Positions 17,469 through 25,905 of a DNA stretch of 64,000 bases are shown piece by piece. The position numbers and the translations under genes are program-made. The notes beneath the pieces are model-generated. The model was not told the DNA's origin. It did no database searches and saw only the letters and a list, made by a program, of their open reading frames with translations. Every line of letters starts with the position of its first letter. The stretch's first letter is position 1. Source of the stretch: Chryseobacterium taichungense (GTDB taxonomy: Bacteria; Bacteroidota; Bacteroidia; Flavobacteriales; Weeksellaceae); assembly GCF_900109935.1 (NCBI RefSeq), contig NZ_FOBV01000003.1, positions 1-64,000 of the forward strand. The letters are read 5' to 3'.

Positions 17469-17498
17469 GAAAAAGCCTCACCAAAGTATGATGAGACT
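17469..17498 (-). terminator. Rho-independent terminator
   Basis: On the minus strand AGTCTCATCA-TACTT-TGGTGAGGCT forms a ten-pair stem (two or three G-T pairs) followed by TTTTT. It ends the pcm gene. Confidence 0.65.
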
Positions 17499-17523
17499 TT
17501 TACTTCTATACTAAAATGAAGAG

Positions 17524-18177
17524 CTATAAATTGGTATTTCCAAGCATCGGCACAAATTTATAGGCACCGAATTCTTCCTTTTCAAATTCAGTCGGAGATA
17601 CTTTTGTGAATCTGTATAAAACCTGTTCATCCGTAGGACCTAATGGAATCACCATTTTCCCACCTACTTTCAGCTGCTTTAGTAATTCAGTCGGCAAAAC
17701 CGAAGCACCGCAAGTCACAATAATCTTATCAAAAGGCGCAAAAGTAGGAAGTCCGGCAAAGCCGTCACCAAAACTCTGAAATTTCGGATAAAAACCCATT
17801 TCACGAAATTTCTTTTTAGAAAAATCAAAAAGATCTTTTTGTCTTTCTACCGTATATACCAACGCTTTCATCGCAAGTAAAACGGCCGTCTGATATCCAC
17901 AGCCGGTACCAATTTCAAGTATTTTTTCGCCTTCTTTTATCTGTAGCAGCTCAGACTGTTCTGCAACTGTGGAAGGATGGGAAATTGTCTGATGGGCGAG
18001 AATAGGAAAAGCTCTGTCTTCGTAAGCAAAATCCTCAAAAATGCTTTCTATAAAAAGATGTCTCGGAACTTCATTCATTGCCGAAAGTACATTTTCATCT
18101 GATATTCCGATCCTGTTCCTGAGATAATCAACCAGAATCTTTCTTTTTCCTTTGTGTACAAACGAGTCTTGCGCCAT
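17524..18177 (-). CDS. pcm: Protein-L-isoaspartate O-methyltransferase
   Basis: A 217-residue repair enzyme that transfers methyl from SAM to L-isoaspartyl residues of damaged proteins. Seen: the N-terminal substrate part with NEVPRHLFIESIFEDFAYED and AHQTISHPSTVAEQSELL (the family has a similar ISqPyiva.M segment), the SAM motif LEIGTGCGYQTAVLL, YTVERQKDLFDFSKKKFREM, and IIVTCGASVLP with GGKMVIPLG. Length and order match the family. Start at the ATG at 18177; a good promoter match lies 37-67 bases upstream. It is a single gene with its own terminator, divergent from the next gene. Confidence 0.93.
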   Translation of the reverse strand: MAQDSFVHKGKRKILVDYLRNRIGISDENVLSAMNEVPRHLFIESIFEDFAYEDRAFPILAHQTISHPSTVAEQSELLQIKEGEKILEIGTGCGYQTAVLLAMKALVYTVERQKDLFDFSKKKFREMGFYPKFQSFGDGFAGLPTFAPFDKIIVTCGASVLPTELLKQLKVGGKMVIPLGPTDEQVLYRFTKVSPTEFEKEEFGAYKFVPMLGNTNL

Positions 18178-18213
18178 TTAAATTCAGTTTAAAATTTCAG
18201 GTAGTAATTTTTA

Positions 18214-18244
18214 CAAAAGTAAAAAAACATTCAGTATTTATCAA
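18214..18244 (-). promoter_or_regulatory. Bacteroidota-type promoter for pcm
   Basis: Reading on the minus strand, TTG (18244-18242), a 20-base spacer and TACTTTTG (18221-18214) fit the TTG-N19/20-TAnnTTTG pattern. Transcription should start about 30 bases before the pcm ATG. Confidence 0.6.
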
Positions 18245-18309
18245 CCTAAAACCTATCATCTGTCAACCGTTCTTTAAAATTCTTATCTTTACCGAAATTT
18301 AATACAGCT

Positions 18310-19272
18310 ATGTTAAAAGCAGGTTTGGTAGGCGCCGGACATTTGGGAAAAATACACTTAAGACTCCTTAATCAGTCAGATCAATATGAATTTGTTGGTT
18401 TTCACGATAAAGACATTGAAAACGGCAGAAAACTGGAAGCGGAATTCGGATACAAATATTTTGAAAATTTTGATGAATTGCTTGAACAGATCGATATGCT
18501 CGATATTGTAACTCCGACTGTTTATCATTATGATTATGCTTTGAAAGCAATAGATAAAGGGCTTCATTTTTTCATTGAAAAGCCGGTAACACAAACACTT
18601 GAACAGGCTGAAGAAATTCTCAGACAATGCCTTGAAAAAGGGATTAAAGCGCAGGTAGGACACGTAGAAAGATACAATCCCGCTTTTATCGCTACGAAAG
18701 AATACATTAAGAACCCCATGTTCATTGAGATCCACAGACTTGCTGAATTTAATCCACGAGGAACGGATGTTTCTGTTGTGCTGGATTTAATGATTCATGA
18801 TCTTGATATTTTGCTGAGTATTGTGAAATCTAAAGTGAAAAACATCCATGCCAGCGGTGTTTGCGTAGTGAGTAAAACCCCGGATATCGCCAATGCAAGA
18901 ATCGAATTTGAGAACGGATGCGTGGCCAATCTCACCACTTCAAGAATCTCTATGAAAGCGATGAGAAAAAGTCGTTTTTTCCAGAAGGATGCGTACATTT
19001 CTGTTGATTTTCTCGAGAAAAAAGCTGAAGTTATCCGAATGAAGGATGCGCCAGAAACGCCGACTCCGTTTGATATGATTATTGAAAATGCGGAAGGTGA
19101 AAAGAATCAGATCTTGTTCGAATACCCTGACATTCAACCTAATAATGCAATTCTGGACGAACTGAATTCTTTTGCAAATTCTATTACTGAAAATAAAAAC
19201 GTTGAAGTTTCCATCGAAGACGGAACGGAAGCACTCAAGGTTGCTTTACGGATCATGGAGCTTATTTCCTGA
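18310..19272 (+). CDS. Gfo/Idh/MocA family oxidoreductase
   Basis: A 320-residue NAD(P)-dependent sugar dehydrogenase-type protein. Seen: the Rossmann start LKAGLVGAGHLGKIHLRLL, VTPTVYHYDYALKAIDKGLH, the EKPVTQT motif that carries the conserved Lys, QVGHVERYNPAF, and DLMIHDLDILLS with the His/Asp pair of this family, then a C-terminal beta-sheet domain. Family members act on sugar or cyclitol substrates such as UDP-sugars; the substrate here cannot be told. Start at the ATG at 18310, just after a TATCTTTA sequence that resembles the -7 box. It diverges from pcm. A strong terminator follows. Confidence 0.88.
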   Translation: MLKAGLVGAGHLGKIHLRLLNQSDQYEFVGFHDKDIENGRKLEAEFGYKYFENFDELLEQIDMLDIVTPTVYHYDYALKAIDKGLHFFIEKPVTQTLEQAEEILRQCLEKGIKAQVGHVERYNPAFIATKEYIKNPMFIEIHRLAEFNPRGTDVSVVLDLMIHDLDILLSIVKSKVKNIHASGVCVVSKTPDIANARIEFENGCVANLTTSRISMKAMRKSRFFQKDAYISVDFLEKKAEVIRMKDAPETPTPFDMIIENAEGEKNQILFEYPDIQPNNAILDELNSFANSITENKNVEVSIEDGTEALKVALRIMELIS

Positions 19273-19289
19273 TTTTTAAACATTAAAAT

Positions 19290-19331
19290 AAAATTACCGG
19301 CTGCCAAAAATTGGCAGCCGGTAATTTTTTT
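19290..19331. terminator. Strong bidirectional terminator
   Basis: AAATTACCGGCTGCCAA-AAA-TTGGCAGCCGGTAATTTTTTT. It serves the plus-strand oxidoreductase and the minus-strand alpha/beta hydrolase, which converge here. Confidence 0.85.
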
Positions 19332-19332
19332 G

Positions 19333-20325
19333 TCATTTAATGAAATCATATAATGCATTCCAGAATTTATCATAAACTTCGATATGCGGAAGATGGCCTA
19401 CGTTCTCAATCTCAATTAATTGAGAACCTTTAATTTCCTGCTGCGTTTTCTTGCCTAACAGTTGGTACTGCCCCATTTTAGGCTGAAGCTCTTTCGGAGC
19501 TCTGTCTTTTCCTATAGCTGTTCGGTCTCTGGTTCCGATAATCAAAAGCGTGGGAACTTTGATATTTTTGAACTCATAACAGACTGGCTGATTGTAAATC
19601 ATATCCGATGTCAGGGCTGCGTCCCAAGCCACTTTTGGATAATCCGGATGAAGTGTCCATCCTGCTATTAAATCAAGCCATGGCTGATATTCAGACTTCC
19701 ACTTATTATCGTAGTAAAATTTAAGCTGATAATTTTTATATGATTCTGCCGTATTCTTCAGTTCCGACTGATAGGCCTGATCAATTGTCTGATACGCTGC
19801 AAATGTTTTATAATCCTCCAATCCGATCGGGTTTTCCAGAATTAATTTCTCTACTTTTTCTGGATATAAGAGTGTAAATCTGGTCGCTACCATTCCACCC
19901 ATTGAATGTCCTAAAACAATTGTTTTGTCAATATTCAGTTTATCCAAAATTGCTTTAGTATTTTCAGCCAGCTGCGAAAAGGAGAATTGGTAATGTTGTG
20001 GTTTAGAAGATTTTCCGAATCCGATCTGATCAGGAATAATCACTCTGAAACCTTTTGCAGAAAGATCTCTTGCGGTTCTTTCCCAATATGCTCCGTTGAA
20101 ATTTTTACCATGTAACAGCATGATGGCCTTACCGTTTGGCTTTTCAGGTTTTACATCCATATAAGCCATTTTCAAATCATTATTCTGAGATTTAAAATTC
20201 AGAAATTGCACTTCAAATGGATATTGATAATTGGTTAGTTCGGCATCAAGAGGTTTAACCTGAGAAAAAAGCATACCGGATATTGTCAATAGCATTACAT
20301 TCACAATATTTTTAAAATACTTCAT
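19333..20325 (-). CDS. Exported alpha/beta hydrolase
   Basis: A 330-residue enzyme with an N-terminal signal peptide (MKYFKNIVNVMLLTISGMLF SQ). The hydrolase fold is clear: IMLLHGKNFNGAYWERTA (oxyanion-hole HG), FGKSSKPQHY, the nucleophile elbow LGHSMGGMVATRF (Ser), PTLLIIGTRDRTAIG with an Asp near residue 270 in the usual place of the acid, and the catalytic His in ENVGHLPHIEVYDKFW. The substrate is unknown; esters or lactones are plausible. The stop codon touches the terminator shared with the opposing gene. The next gene upstream (EamA transporter) ends in its own terminator. Confidence 0.88.
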   Translation of the reverse strand: MKYFKNIVNVMLLTISGMLFSQVKPLDAELTNYQYPFEVQFLNFKSQNNDLKMAYMDVKPEKPNGKAIMLLHGKNFNGAYWERTARDLSAKGFRVIIPDQIGFGKSSKPQHYQFSFSQLAENTKAILDKLNIDKTIVLGHSMGGMVATRFTLLYPEKVEKLILENPIGLEDYKTFAAYQTIDQAYQSELKNTAESYKNYQLKFYYDNKWKSEYQPWLDLIAGWTLHPDYPKVAWDAALTSDMIYNQPVCYEFKNIKVPTLLIIGTRDRTAIGKDRAPKELQPKMGQYQLLGKKTQQEIKGSQLIEIENVGHLPHIEVYDKFWNALYDFIK

Positions 20326-20349
20326 AAAGATTTATTTTGATATTAAAAT

Positions 20350-20380
20350 TAAAAAAACTGTCTCAAAAGAAACAGTTTCA
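20350..20380 (-). terminator. Rho-independent terminator
   Basis: On the minus strand AAACTGTTTC-TTTT-GAGACAGTTT followed by a run of T. It ends the EamA transporter gene. Confidence 0.75.
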
Positions 20381-20413
20381 TTGTTTTATTTTGATGTAAT
20401 GTAAGTTCAAATA

Positions 20414-21385
20414 TTACACCACAGCAACTTCTTTCTTTGAAGGAAGATTCATTAAAACGATAGCGAAAAGAATCAAGGCAATTCCGACCCATTGCATCAA
20501 AATCACTTTTTCCCCTAGCAGTACAAAAGCCATGGTCACGGAAACTGGTAATTCAAGTGATGATACAATGCTTCCCAAACCCAATCCTGCATTCGGAAAA
20601 CCTATATTAAATAAGATCGGCGGAATGATAGTTCCAAACAACGCCAACACAAAACCATACTTCCATAAAATTGAATACCTGAACGCATGAATATGATGGG
20701 TGTTGTCCGTAAAATTAAGGTAAAAAGCTTTTAAGCTTTCCGAATATAATGGTCCTATCTGAGCGAAAATTAAAAATAAAAAAACCACTAGCGAGCCGCC
20801 CGCAAGCATAATAATACTTTTTCTGAGCACCGGAAGATGAGTAGCAATTTTATTTGATGAAAACATCGTCAGTGTATAAGAACCGGCCGCCATCAATCCC
20901 CAGAAAATTCCTTTTACATCGAGTTCGATATCTGCATTAATAAGATCTGTAGCCAAGACTGTTCCTAATAAAACAATCAGAACCGAAATGATTTTTCTTA
21001 CATTCGGAAACTTTTTAGTTATGAAACTTTCAACAACCACACTAAACCAAACGGACTGCATCAGCAATACAATAGCAATAGATACATTAATATACTGAAC
21101 CGCAATATAATAAAACAAACTGGTGCATCCTAAAGACGTTCCTGTCAACAAAAGATTTCTAACTTCTCCGAAACCTGGTGACGAAAGTCTTTTTTTAGAA
21201 GTAATGGTTTGAATAAAATTAAGCATCAAAAGACCGATTAAGCCTAATATAAATTGTGAAGTAGTAACTTCTGAAGTTGTATATCCGTCCTGATAGGCGA
21301 GTTTTACGAAGGTTGCCAGCATTCCGTATATACTTGCGCCAATTCCTACAAACAGTACTCCTTTCAATACATTTTTCTTCTGCAT
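20414..21385 (-). CDS. EamA/DMT-family transporter
   Basis: A 323-residue inner-membrane protein with about ten predicted membrane helices in two five-helix halves, as in drug/metabolite transporters. Typical segments are VGIGASIYGMLATFVKLAYQ at the N-terminus, LFYYIAVQYINVSIAIVLLM, LGTVLATDLINADI, and the second half ending IVSSLELPVSVTMAFVLLGE and KVILMQWVGIALILFAIVLM. The substrate cannot be predicted; family members move amino acids, nucleosides, drugs or sugars. Start at the ATG at 21385; TAACTTTG (21407-21414, minus) is a likely -7 box. It is a single gene. Confidence 0.88.
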   Translation of the reverse strand: MQKKNVLKGVLFVGIGASIYGMLATFVKLAYQDGYTTSEVTTSQFILGLIGLLMLNFIQTITSKKRLSSPGFGEVRNLLLTGTSLGCTSLFYYIAVQYINVSIAIVLLMQSVWFSVVVESFITKKFPNVRKIISVLIVLLGTVLATDLINADIELDVKGIFWGLMAAGSYTLTMFSSNKIATHLPVLRKSIIMLAGGSLVVFLFLIFAQIGPLYSESLKAFYLNFTDNTHHIHAFRYSILWKYGFVLALFGTIIPPILFNIGFPNAGLGLGSIVSSLELPVSVTMAFVLLGEKVILMQWVGIALILFAIVLMNLPSKKEVAVV

Positions 21386-21453
21386 GATTCATTTTTTAAA
21401 AGCCTGCAAAGTTACGGTTATTAAATTAATTAATCTTTATGCTGATGATAGAT

Positions 21454-21491
21454 AAAAAAGTCCGGGCGCAAGCTTCGCTTGCGCCCGGACT
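21454..21491 (-). terminator. Strong terminator
   Basis: GTCCGGGCGCAAGC-GAA-GCTTGCGCCCGGAC on the minus strand followed by TTTTTT. It ends the M36 protease gene. Confidence 0.88.
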
Positions 21492-21510
21492 GATTAAATA
21501 TTTTTGGTAT

Positions 21511-24111
21511 TTATTTTTTAACGATCACTTTTGAAGTTGCATCAATACCAATACCTTTTACTTTTACCAGATAGGTTCCGTTGATTAATCTGTCGGTAGA
21601 AATGGCTTTTTTAGCATCCGGAGAAACTTTATCTTCAGATGATATCAATTTACCGGACATATCATAGATTTCAACACTCACTTTTCCTAAGGTTTTGCTT
21701 GGGAAATTAATGAAGAATTCATTTTTAGCAGGATTCGGATAAATTGAAATTGTATTTTTAACAGTTTGTACTTCATCAGTAGCTAATACACAATCTGTGG
21801 GTACACTAAAATCTGCTGTCTGGTCATTAATATCATTTAAAAATCCTGCTGATGCGTTAACCCCTAAACCTCTTTTTGCAAAAGTTCTCCAGATCATACA
21901 ACGATCTGCTCCCTGTGTAGTAGCCTGATCAGCATCCAGAATTGCATCTCTGCCATCAATAAAAGAAGGATAACAAGGTTGAAGTTTCAATGCATCAGTT
22001 ACTAACTGTAATACTCTAGTACTGCCATTAGTTGCGTTTGCTGTTACATCTGAAGAATAACCATATTTTGCCACGTATTGCCAATGAAGGTCCCACAACA
22101 TTGTTGCCCAAATAAAACCAATAGAATGCACGTCCGGAACTATTGCATTTCCATTGTTGTATTCCATACCATTTGTATCATCGTATGTGAAATCATTAAT
22201 TGCAAAATCAGGAGAATATTTAGCAGGTCTTATTCCTGTTCCTGATATTGTTTGTCCTGTAGGATATGTTCCTATTCCTCTGGGTACAGCAGCATTATCT
22301 CCAGCTTTATTAGTAAGCATTAAAGCAAAAAAGTCAGACCATCCTTCACCCATCTGTTCATTATCATCATTTGAGTTGAGGCAACCTGAACCACTACCCG
22401 TTAATCTATTTGAAATACCATGCCCATACTCGTGAGCTACAATTCCATTATCAAAACTTCCATCATATCTTGTATCTGCTCTCAGGTCTACATCGACTAC
22501 TGTATTTGCGGCTAGCTTGGTTTTGATATATTCACCTTCAGCATTGGTAATAAGTACAGAAGGTATGGTGATGGTTGAGTTTGTACCCCCCATATTAATA
22601 AGAGTAGAACCATTTGCTGTATTATTATAAATTATTACACCAACTGCTCCCGCATTCTGTGCATTTTTTACCTTAACCGTAAAGGTACATGATGAAGGCC
22701 CTCCTCTTTCCACTAAACCAATTTTCCCTGCCAATTCTCCTGCCGGTAATGCCGTACAGGCATTAATTACACTGGCCAGTTTTACGTTACCGGTTACTCC
22801 AACATCATTAAGGGTAGGACCAAATTCGGCCACTCCGGCATTTACTATTCTTCCAACCGCATCCGACGGAGCTTTATAAAATACCTTTCGGTTTGATCCT
22901 AACCAAAGATACATTTGCATGATTGGGTTGTAGCTATCAGGATAAGGTGCAAAATTGGCGTTATTAAATCCGCCACCGTCCTGTGACTGTGCAAAAACTT
23001 CATCGTCGTCTAAACCTCCATTTCCGAAATTATTGTTTTGAAAGTTTTTTGCAGATTCGGTAAATCCTAATTTATAAAATATATCATGAACCATGTTACT
23101 GATATAAAAAAGGTTCGTTGTTGCAGCAGATAAATTTGTATATGTTAGAGCTGTTGGATTATATGGAAAATCGAAGTTCCTTGTACTTCCGCCATTTGGT
23201 GAAGTTCCAAAAGTATTTTCATTATCATCTTTATCATCGTAAGCATAAACATTGTTACCTCTTGTAATGGTATAATGGGTAGTCCCGTTTGAATGCCATC
23301 CTTCAGGTGAAGATGCCAAAATCCAAGGATTGCTCACGACAGATCTTGATCCGAATGTCGGAGCTTCAATAGGAAGTGGAAAAACATTGTAACTGGCATT
23401 ATCAGGCGACAACATTACCAAGTTATTTTGGTTCGTCTGATATGAGTTTTTATTATCAGGTAATGAAACCATATGACTTTCATCGTGAGAATAAGAGCCA
23501 TCTGTAAAATTACATGATAAATTTATGTTAAATTTATTCAGTATACTACCTGTATTTGCATCAATAAGATAGCTCCAGTGATTATTTGTTTTAGGCTCAT
23601 TCAGTAAATATTCGTAAGCAAGTTTTAAATTTCCTGTCTTGTCGGCAGTATATACGAAACGCTGTTTCGCCGCCGTCATTTTGTAAGCTCCCTTTTCAAA
23701 AAAAGCCATAATAGGTAAATCTGAAATTTCAGGCTTACCAAGATCTTCAGCGATTTTATGTAGTGCTACATCTTTAGTAATTGCGGCAACTGTAGATGTC
23801 GAGTTTTTATAATCTTTAATGAAATTATCTTTATAATAGACAATTTTATTGTCTTTAATTAAAACCGTTCCAACAGAATTATAAACAGGAATTCCATTAT
23901 ACATCTGCTGAAATTTTACGACATTTCCATTCATTGACTTTGAAATATCAACATTATCTATAACAAAACTGTTAAGATCAGATTTTTTATATTCTCGTAA
24001 TTTATTTTGAGAAATATAATCTTTGATCAACCTTTCATTGTCTTGTGCAAACAACACGGAAGGAAAGATTGTTGAAACTACAAACAGAAGGGGTAAAGCT
24101 ACTTTTTTCAT
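21511..24111 (-). CDS. M36 (fungalysin-type) metalloprotease, T9SS cargo
   Basis: An 866-residue secreted zinc protease. A signal peptide (MKKVALPLLFVVSTIFPSVL) is followed by a propeptide with an FTP-like domain (residues about 30-190), then the catalytic region. A protease-associated (PA) domain with LAGKIGLVERGGPSSCTF is inserted near residues 400-550. The zinc site is HEYGH at about residue 560, with the third ligand in MGEGWSDFFALML near 590. The C-terminal 80 residues (ISIYPNPAKNEFFINFPSK to TSKVIVKK) are a T9SS type A sorting domain. Secretion through T9SS and peptide hydrolysis outside the cell are strongly implied. The HEYGH motif is intact. No maturation partner lies near; the vWA gene upstream is also T9SS cargo. 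Confidence 0.93.
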   Translation of the reverse strand: MKKVALPLLFVVSTIFPSVLFAQDNERLIKDYISQNKLREYKKSDLNSFVIDNVDISKSMNGNVVKFQQMYNGIPVYNSVGTVLIKDNKIVYYKDNFIKDYKNSTSTVAAITKDVALHKIAEDLGKPEISDLPIMAFFEKGAYKMTAAKQRFVYTADKTGNLKLAYEYLLNEPKTNNHWSYLIDANTGSILNKFNINLSCNFTDGSYSHDESHMVSLPDNKNSYQTNQNNLVMLSPDNASYNVFPLPIEAPTFGSRSVVSNPWILASSPEGWHSNGTTHYTITRGNNVYAYDDKDDNENTFGTSPNGGSTRNFDFPYNPTALTYTNLSAATTNLFYISNMVHDIFYKLGFTESAKNFQNNNFGNGGLDDDEVFAQSQDGGGFNNANFAPYPDSYNPIMQMYLWLGSNRKVFYKAPSDAVGRIVNAGVAEFGPTLNDVGVTGNVKLASVINACTALPAGELAGKIGLVERGGPSSCTFTVKVKNAQNAGAVGVIIYNNTANGSTLINMGGTNSTITIPSVLITNAEGEYIKTKLAANTVVDVDLRADTRYDGSFDNGIVAHEYGHGISNRLTGSGSGCLNSNDDNEQMGEGWSDFFALMLTNKAGDNAAVPRGIGTYPTGQTISGTGIRPAKYSPDFAINDFTYDDTNGMEYNNGNAIVPDVHSIGFIWATMLWDLHWQYVAKYGYSSDVTANATNGSTRVLQLVTDALKLQPCYPSFIDGRDAILDADQATTQGADRCMIWRTFAKRGLGVNASAGFLNDINDQTADFSVPTDCVLATDEVQTVKNTISIYPNPAKNEFFINFPSKTLGKVSVEIYDMSGKLISSEDKVSPDAKKAISTDRLINGTYLVKVKGIGIDATSKVIVKK

Positions 24112-24260
24112 ATTTACAAATAAAGGCGCTAATCTACAAATAATTCCTATCAGAACAATGATATATTTGAAATTATTTAATCATAAACTAATATCACAAA
24201 TTAATCTTGATTTTGAATAAGCAAGAAATTGAAAATAAGTATGGAAATCACTTTAAATAA

Positions 24261-24293
24261 ACTGCCCCGGAAAGTTTAACCTTCCGGGGCAGT
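24261..24293 (-). terminator. Strong terminator
   Basis: ACTGCCCCGGAA-ggttaaact-TTCCGGGGCAGT on the minus strand followed by TTATTT. It ends the vWA gene. Confidence 0.82.
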
Positions 24294-24314
24294 GTAATGA
24301 AAGACTGTTAATTA

Positions 24315-25763
24315 TTATTTCTTAATAATCTTTTCGGTGTAAATTTCATTTTTAAGTGAAATTACTTTTACAATATATATACCTTCTTTTTGAGAATGAA
24401 TATCAATATCTATAATATTCTGACCTTTAAAAGGCTTACTATATACTATATTTCCGTTCAAATCCATGATTTGGAGATTTCCTGACTCAATTTTTTTATC
24501 TAAAATAACTTTAAATGCTCCATTGGTAGGATTAGGAGATATTTTAAGACCGTTTTCTTTCAATACAATTGAAGAAGGTGACATTCTTGTAACACCGCAA
24601 TTTGGTGCCGTAGTAAGGTAAAGATCATAATCAAAGTATGGATGACCATTCCAAGAAATTACATCATATGGTGCGCCTTGATATTCATACTGCATAGAAA
24701 GAAGAAATACAAATTTTCCCACTGTTCCCGCTGGAAAAGTAAAATCCGAAGGCTGAAGCGAATAATAAAAACTTGTAGAAGAAGTCATCACCGGAGCAAA
24801 GTTAACCGAATAATCCTGTCCCGTTACGACATCCCTTGCTACTAATTTAAACGCAGAAAATGTAGCGCCAGCCGGCAATATATAGCTTCCACTGATTGTC
24901 TGCGCCTGTGAGATTCCGCATCCGTTGGGCTCATATTTAAAATTAATATTGCCCCATCCTGAATTATTACAAATTTCAAAAGCTAAATGTGACCAATAAT
25001 CCGCTTCAGCAGGAGATATATCAAAATAAGATCTCTGGTAATATGATCTGTAAGGTACTCCATAATCAGGATCATCAACATTGGTTTCTACTGGTCCGTT
25101 ATAAGATCCTCCTTCGCTTGCTATAGATGCCGCAGCAGCCGTCGCCAGCGCATCCGGAGTAAGATGTACCATTGTAAATTTTGCCTGTCTTGCTATTTTA
25201 AAATCAAGAACATTTTTAAAGGCGTCAGGTGTATTCAATGCAGGAAAATCATAATTTACCAAATACGAACCATCATCTATACCTCCTGTGTTTCTTTCCG
25301 CATCAGTAAATACGATAACTCTCATAGGATTTGCAGGATCCCTGTTTAGCGTTGTCTGAGGACTTACGATATTCGCATTCGAAACACCATCAAGAGCATT
25401 ACCTATTAATCCTAAGGCTTCATTGAAATGATCACCATTGTCAAGTCTTCTTTGAATCGCTTGCGTCATGAATGTACCGTTTGTAAAATCATATTCAATA
25501 TAAATTCTCGGCGTATAAAAAGAATTGGTGGTATTGTAAATTCCTGCTCCATAATGAACTACCGCAATTCTGTTTAAAGGATTACATGCCAAAAGCTGTT
25601 CAATTACTTTTATTGCTCCTAACTTCATTGATGTAAAGCGGGCGTTCGTCATAGAAGTTCCGTTATCCAAAACAACGATGTAATCTGTTCCTCCAGTTTG
25701 TGCAGATAAAGAGTTCCATGACATGATGAAAGTCAGGACTAAAAAGAAGAATGTTTTTTTCAT
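24315..25763 (-). CDS. von Willebrand factor A-domain protein, T9SS cargo
   Basis: A 482-residue exported protein. The signal peptide (MKKTFFFLVLTFIMSWNSLS AQ) is followed by a vWA domain (residues about 25-230) with YIVVLDNGTSMTNARF, a DxGxS variant of the DxSxS metal site, IAVVHYGAG, and VIVFTDAERNTGG. A second region (270-390) has Ig-like strands, and the C-terminal 85 residues (GLKISPNPTNGAFKVILDKK to YTEKIIKK) are a T9SS type A sorting domain. Ligand or matrix binding at the surface is inferred. Ser in the first metal-site position is replaced by Gly (DNGTS), so cation binding may be altered. It lies 203 bp upstream of the M36 protease, with a terminator between them. Confidence 0.88.
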   Translation of the reverse strand: MKKTFFFLVLTFIMSWNSLSAQTGGTDYIVVLDNGTSMTNARFTSMKLGAIKVIEQLLACNPLNRIAVVHYGAGIYNTTNSFYTPRIYIEYDFTNGTFMTQAIQRRLDNGDHFNEALGLIGNALDGVSNANIVSPQTTLNRDPANPMRVIVFTDAERNTGGIDDGSYLVNYDFPALNTPDAFKNVLDFKIARQAKFTMVHLTPDALATAAAASIASEGGSYNGPVETNVDDPDYGVPYRSYYQRSYFDISPAEADYWSHLAFEICNNSGWGNINFKYEPNGCGISQAQTISGSYILPAGATFSAFKLVARDVVTGQDYSVNFAPVMTSSTSFYYSLQPSDFTFPAGTVGKFVFLLSMQYEYQGAPYDVISWNGHPYFDYDLYLTTAPNCGVTRMSPSSIVLKENGLKISPNPTNGAFKVILDKKIESGNLQIMDLNGNIVYSKPFKGQNIIDIDIHSQKEGIYIVKVISLKNEIYTEKIIKK

Positions 25764-25855
25764 AGTTAAAAAGTTTAAATTTAGGTTCGGCTAAAGATAA
25801 TAATTATTCTTTAATAAGTGAGTTATTTAAAATCTTTTTAAAAATTTTTAATAAT

Positions 25856-25882
25856 AAAAAAAGCCACTCAAATTGAGTGGCT
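25856..25882 (-). terminator. Rho-independent terminator
   Basis: AGCCACTCAATTTGAGTGGCT on the minus strand with a long run of T beyond. It ends rpsA. Confidence 0.82.
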
Positions 25883-25905
25883 CATATTTTAAAATGGGTT
25901 AAAGA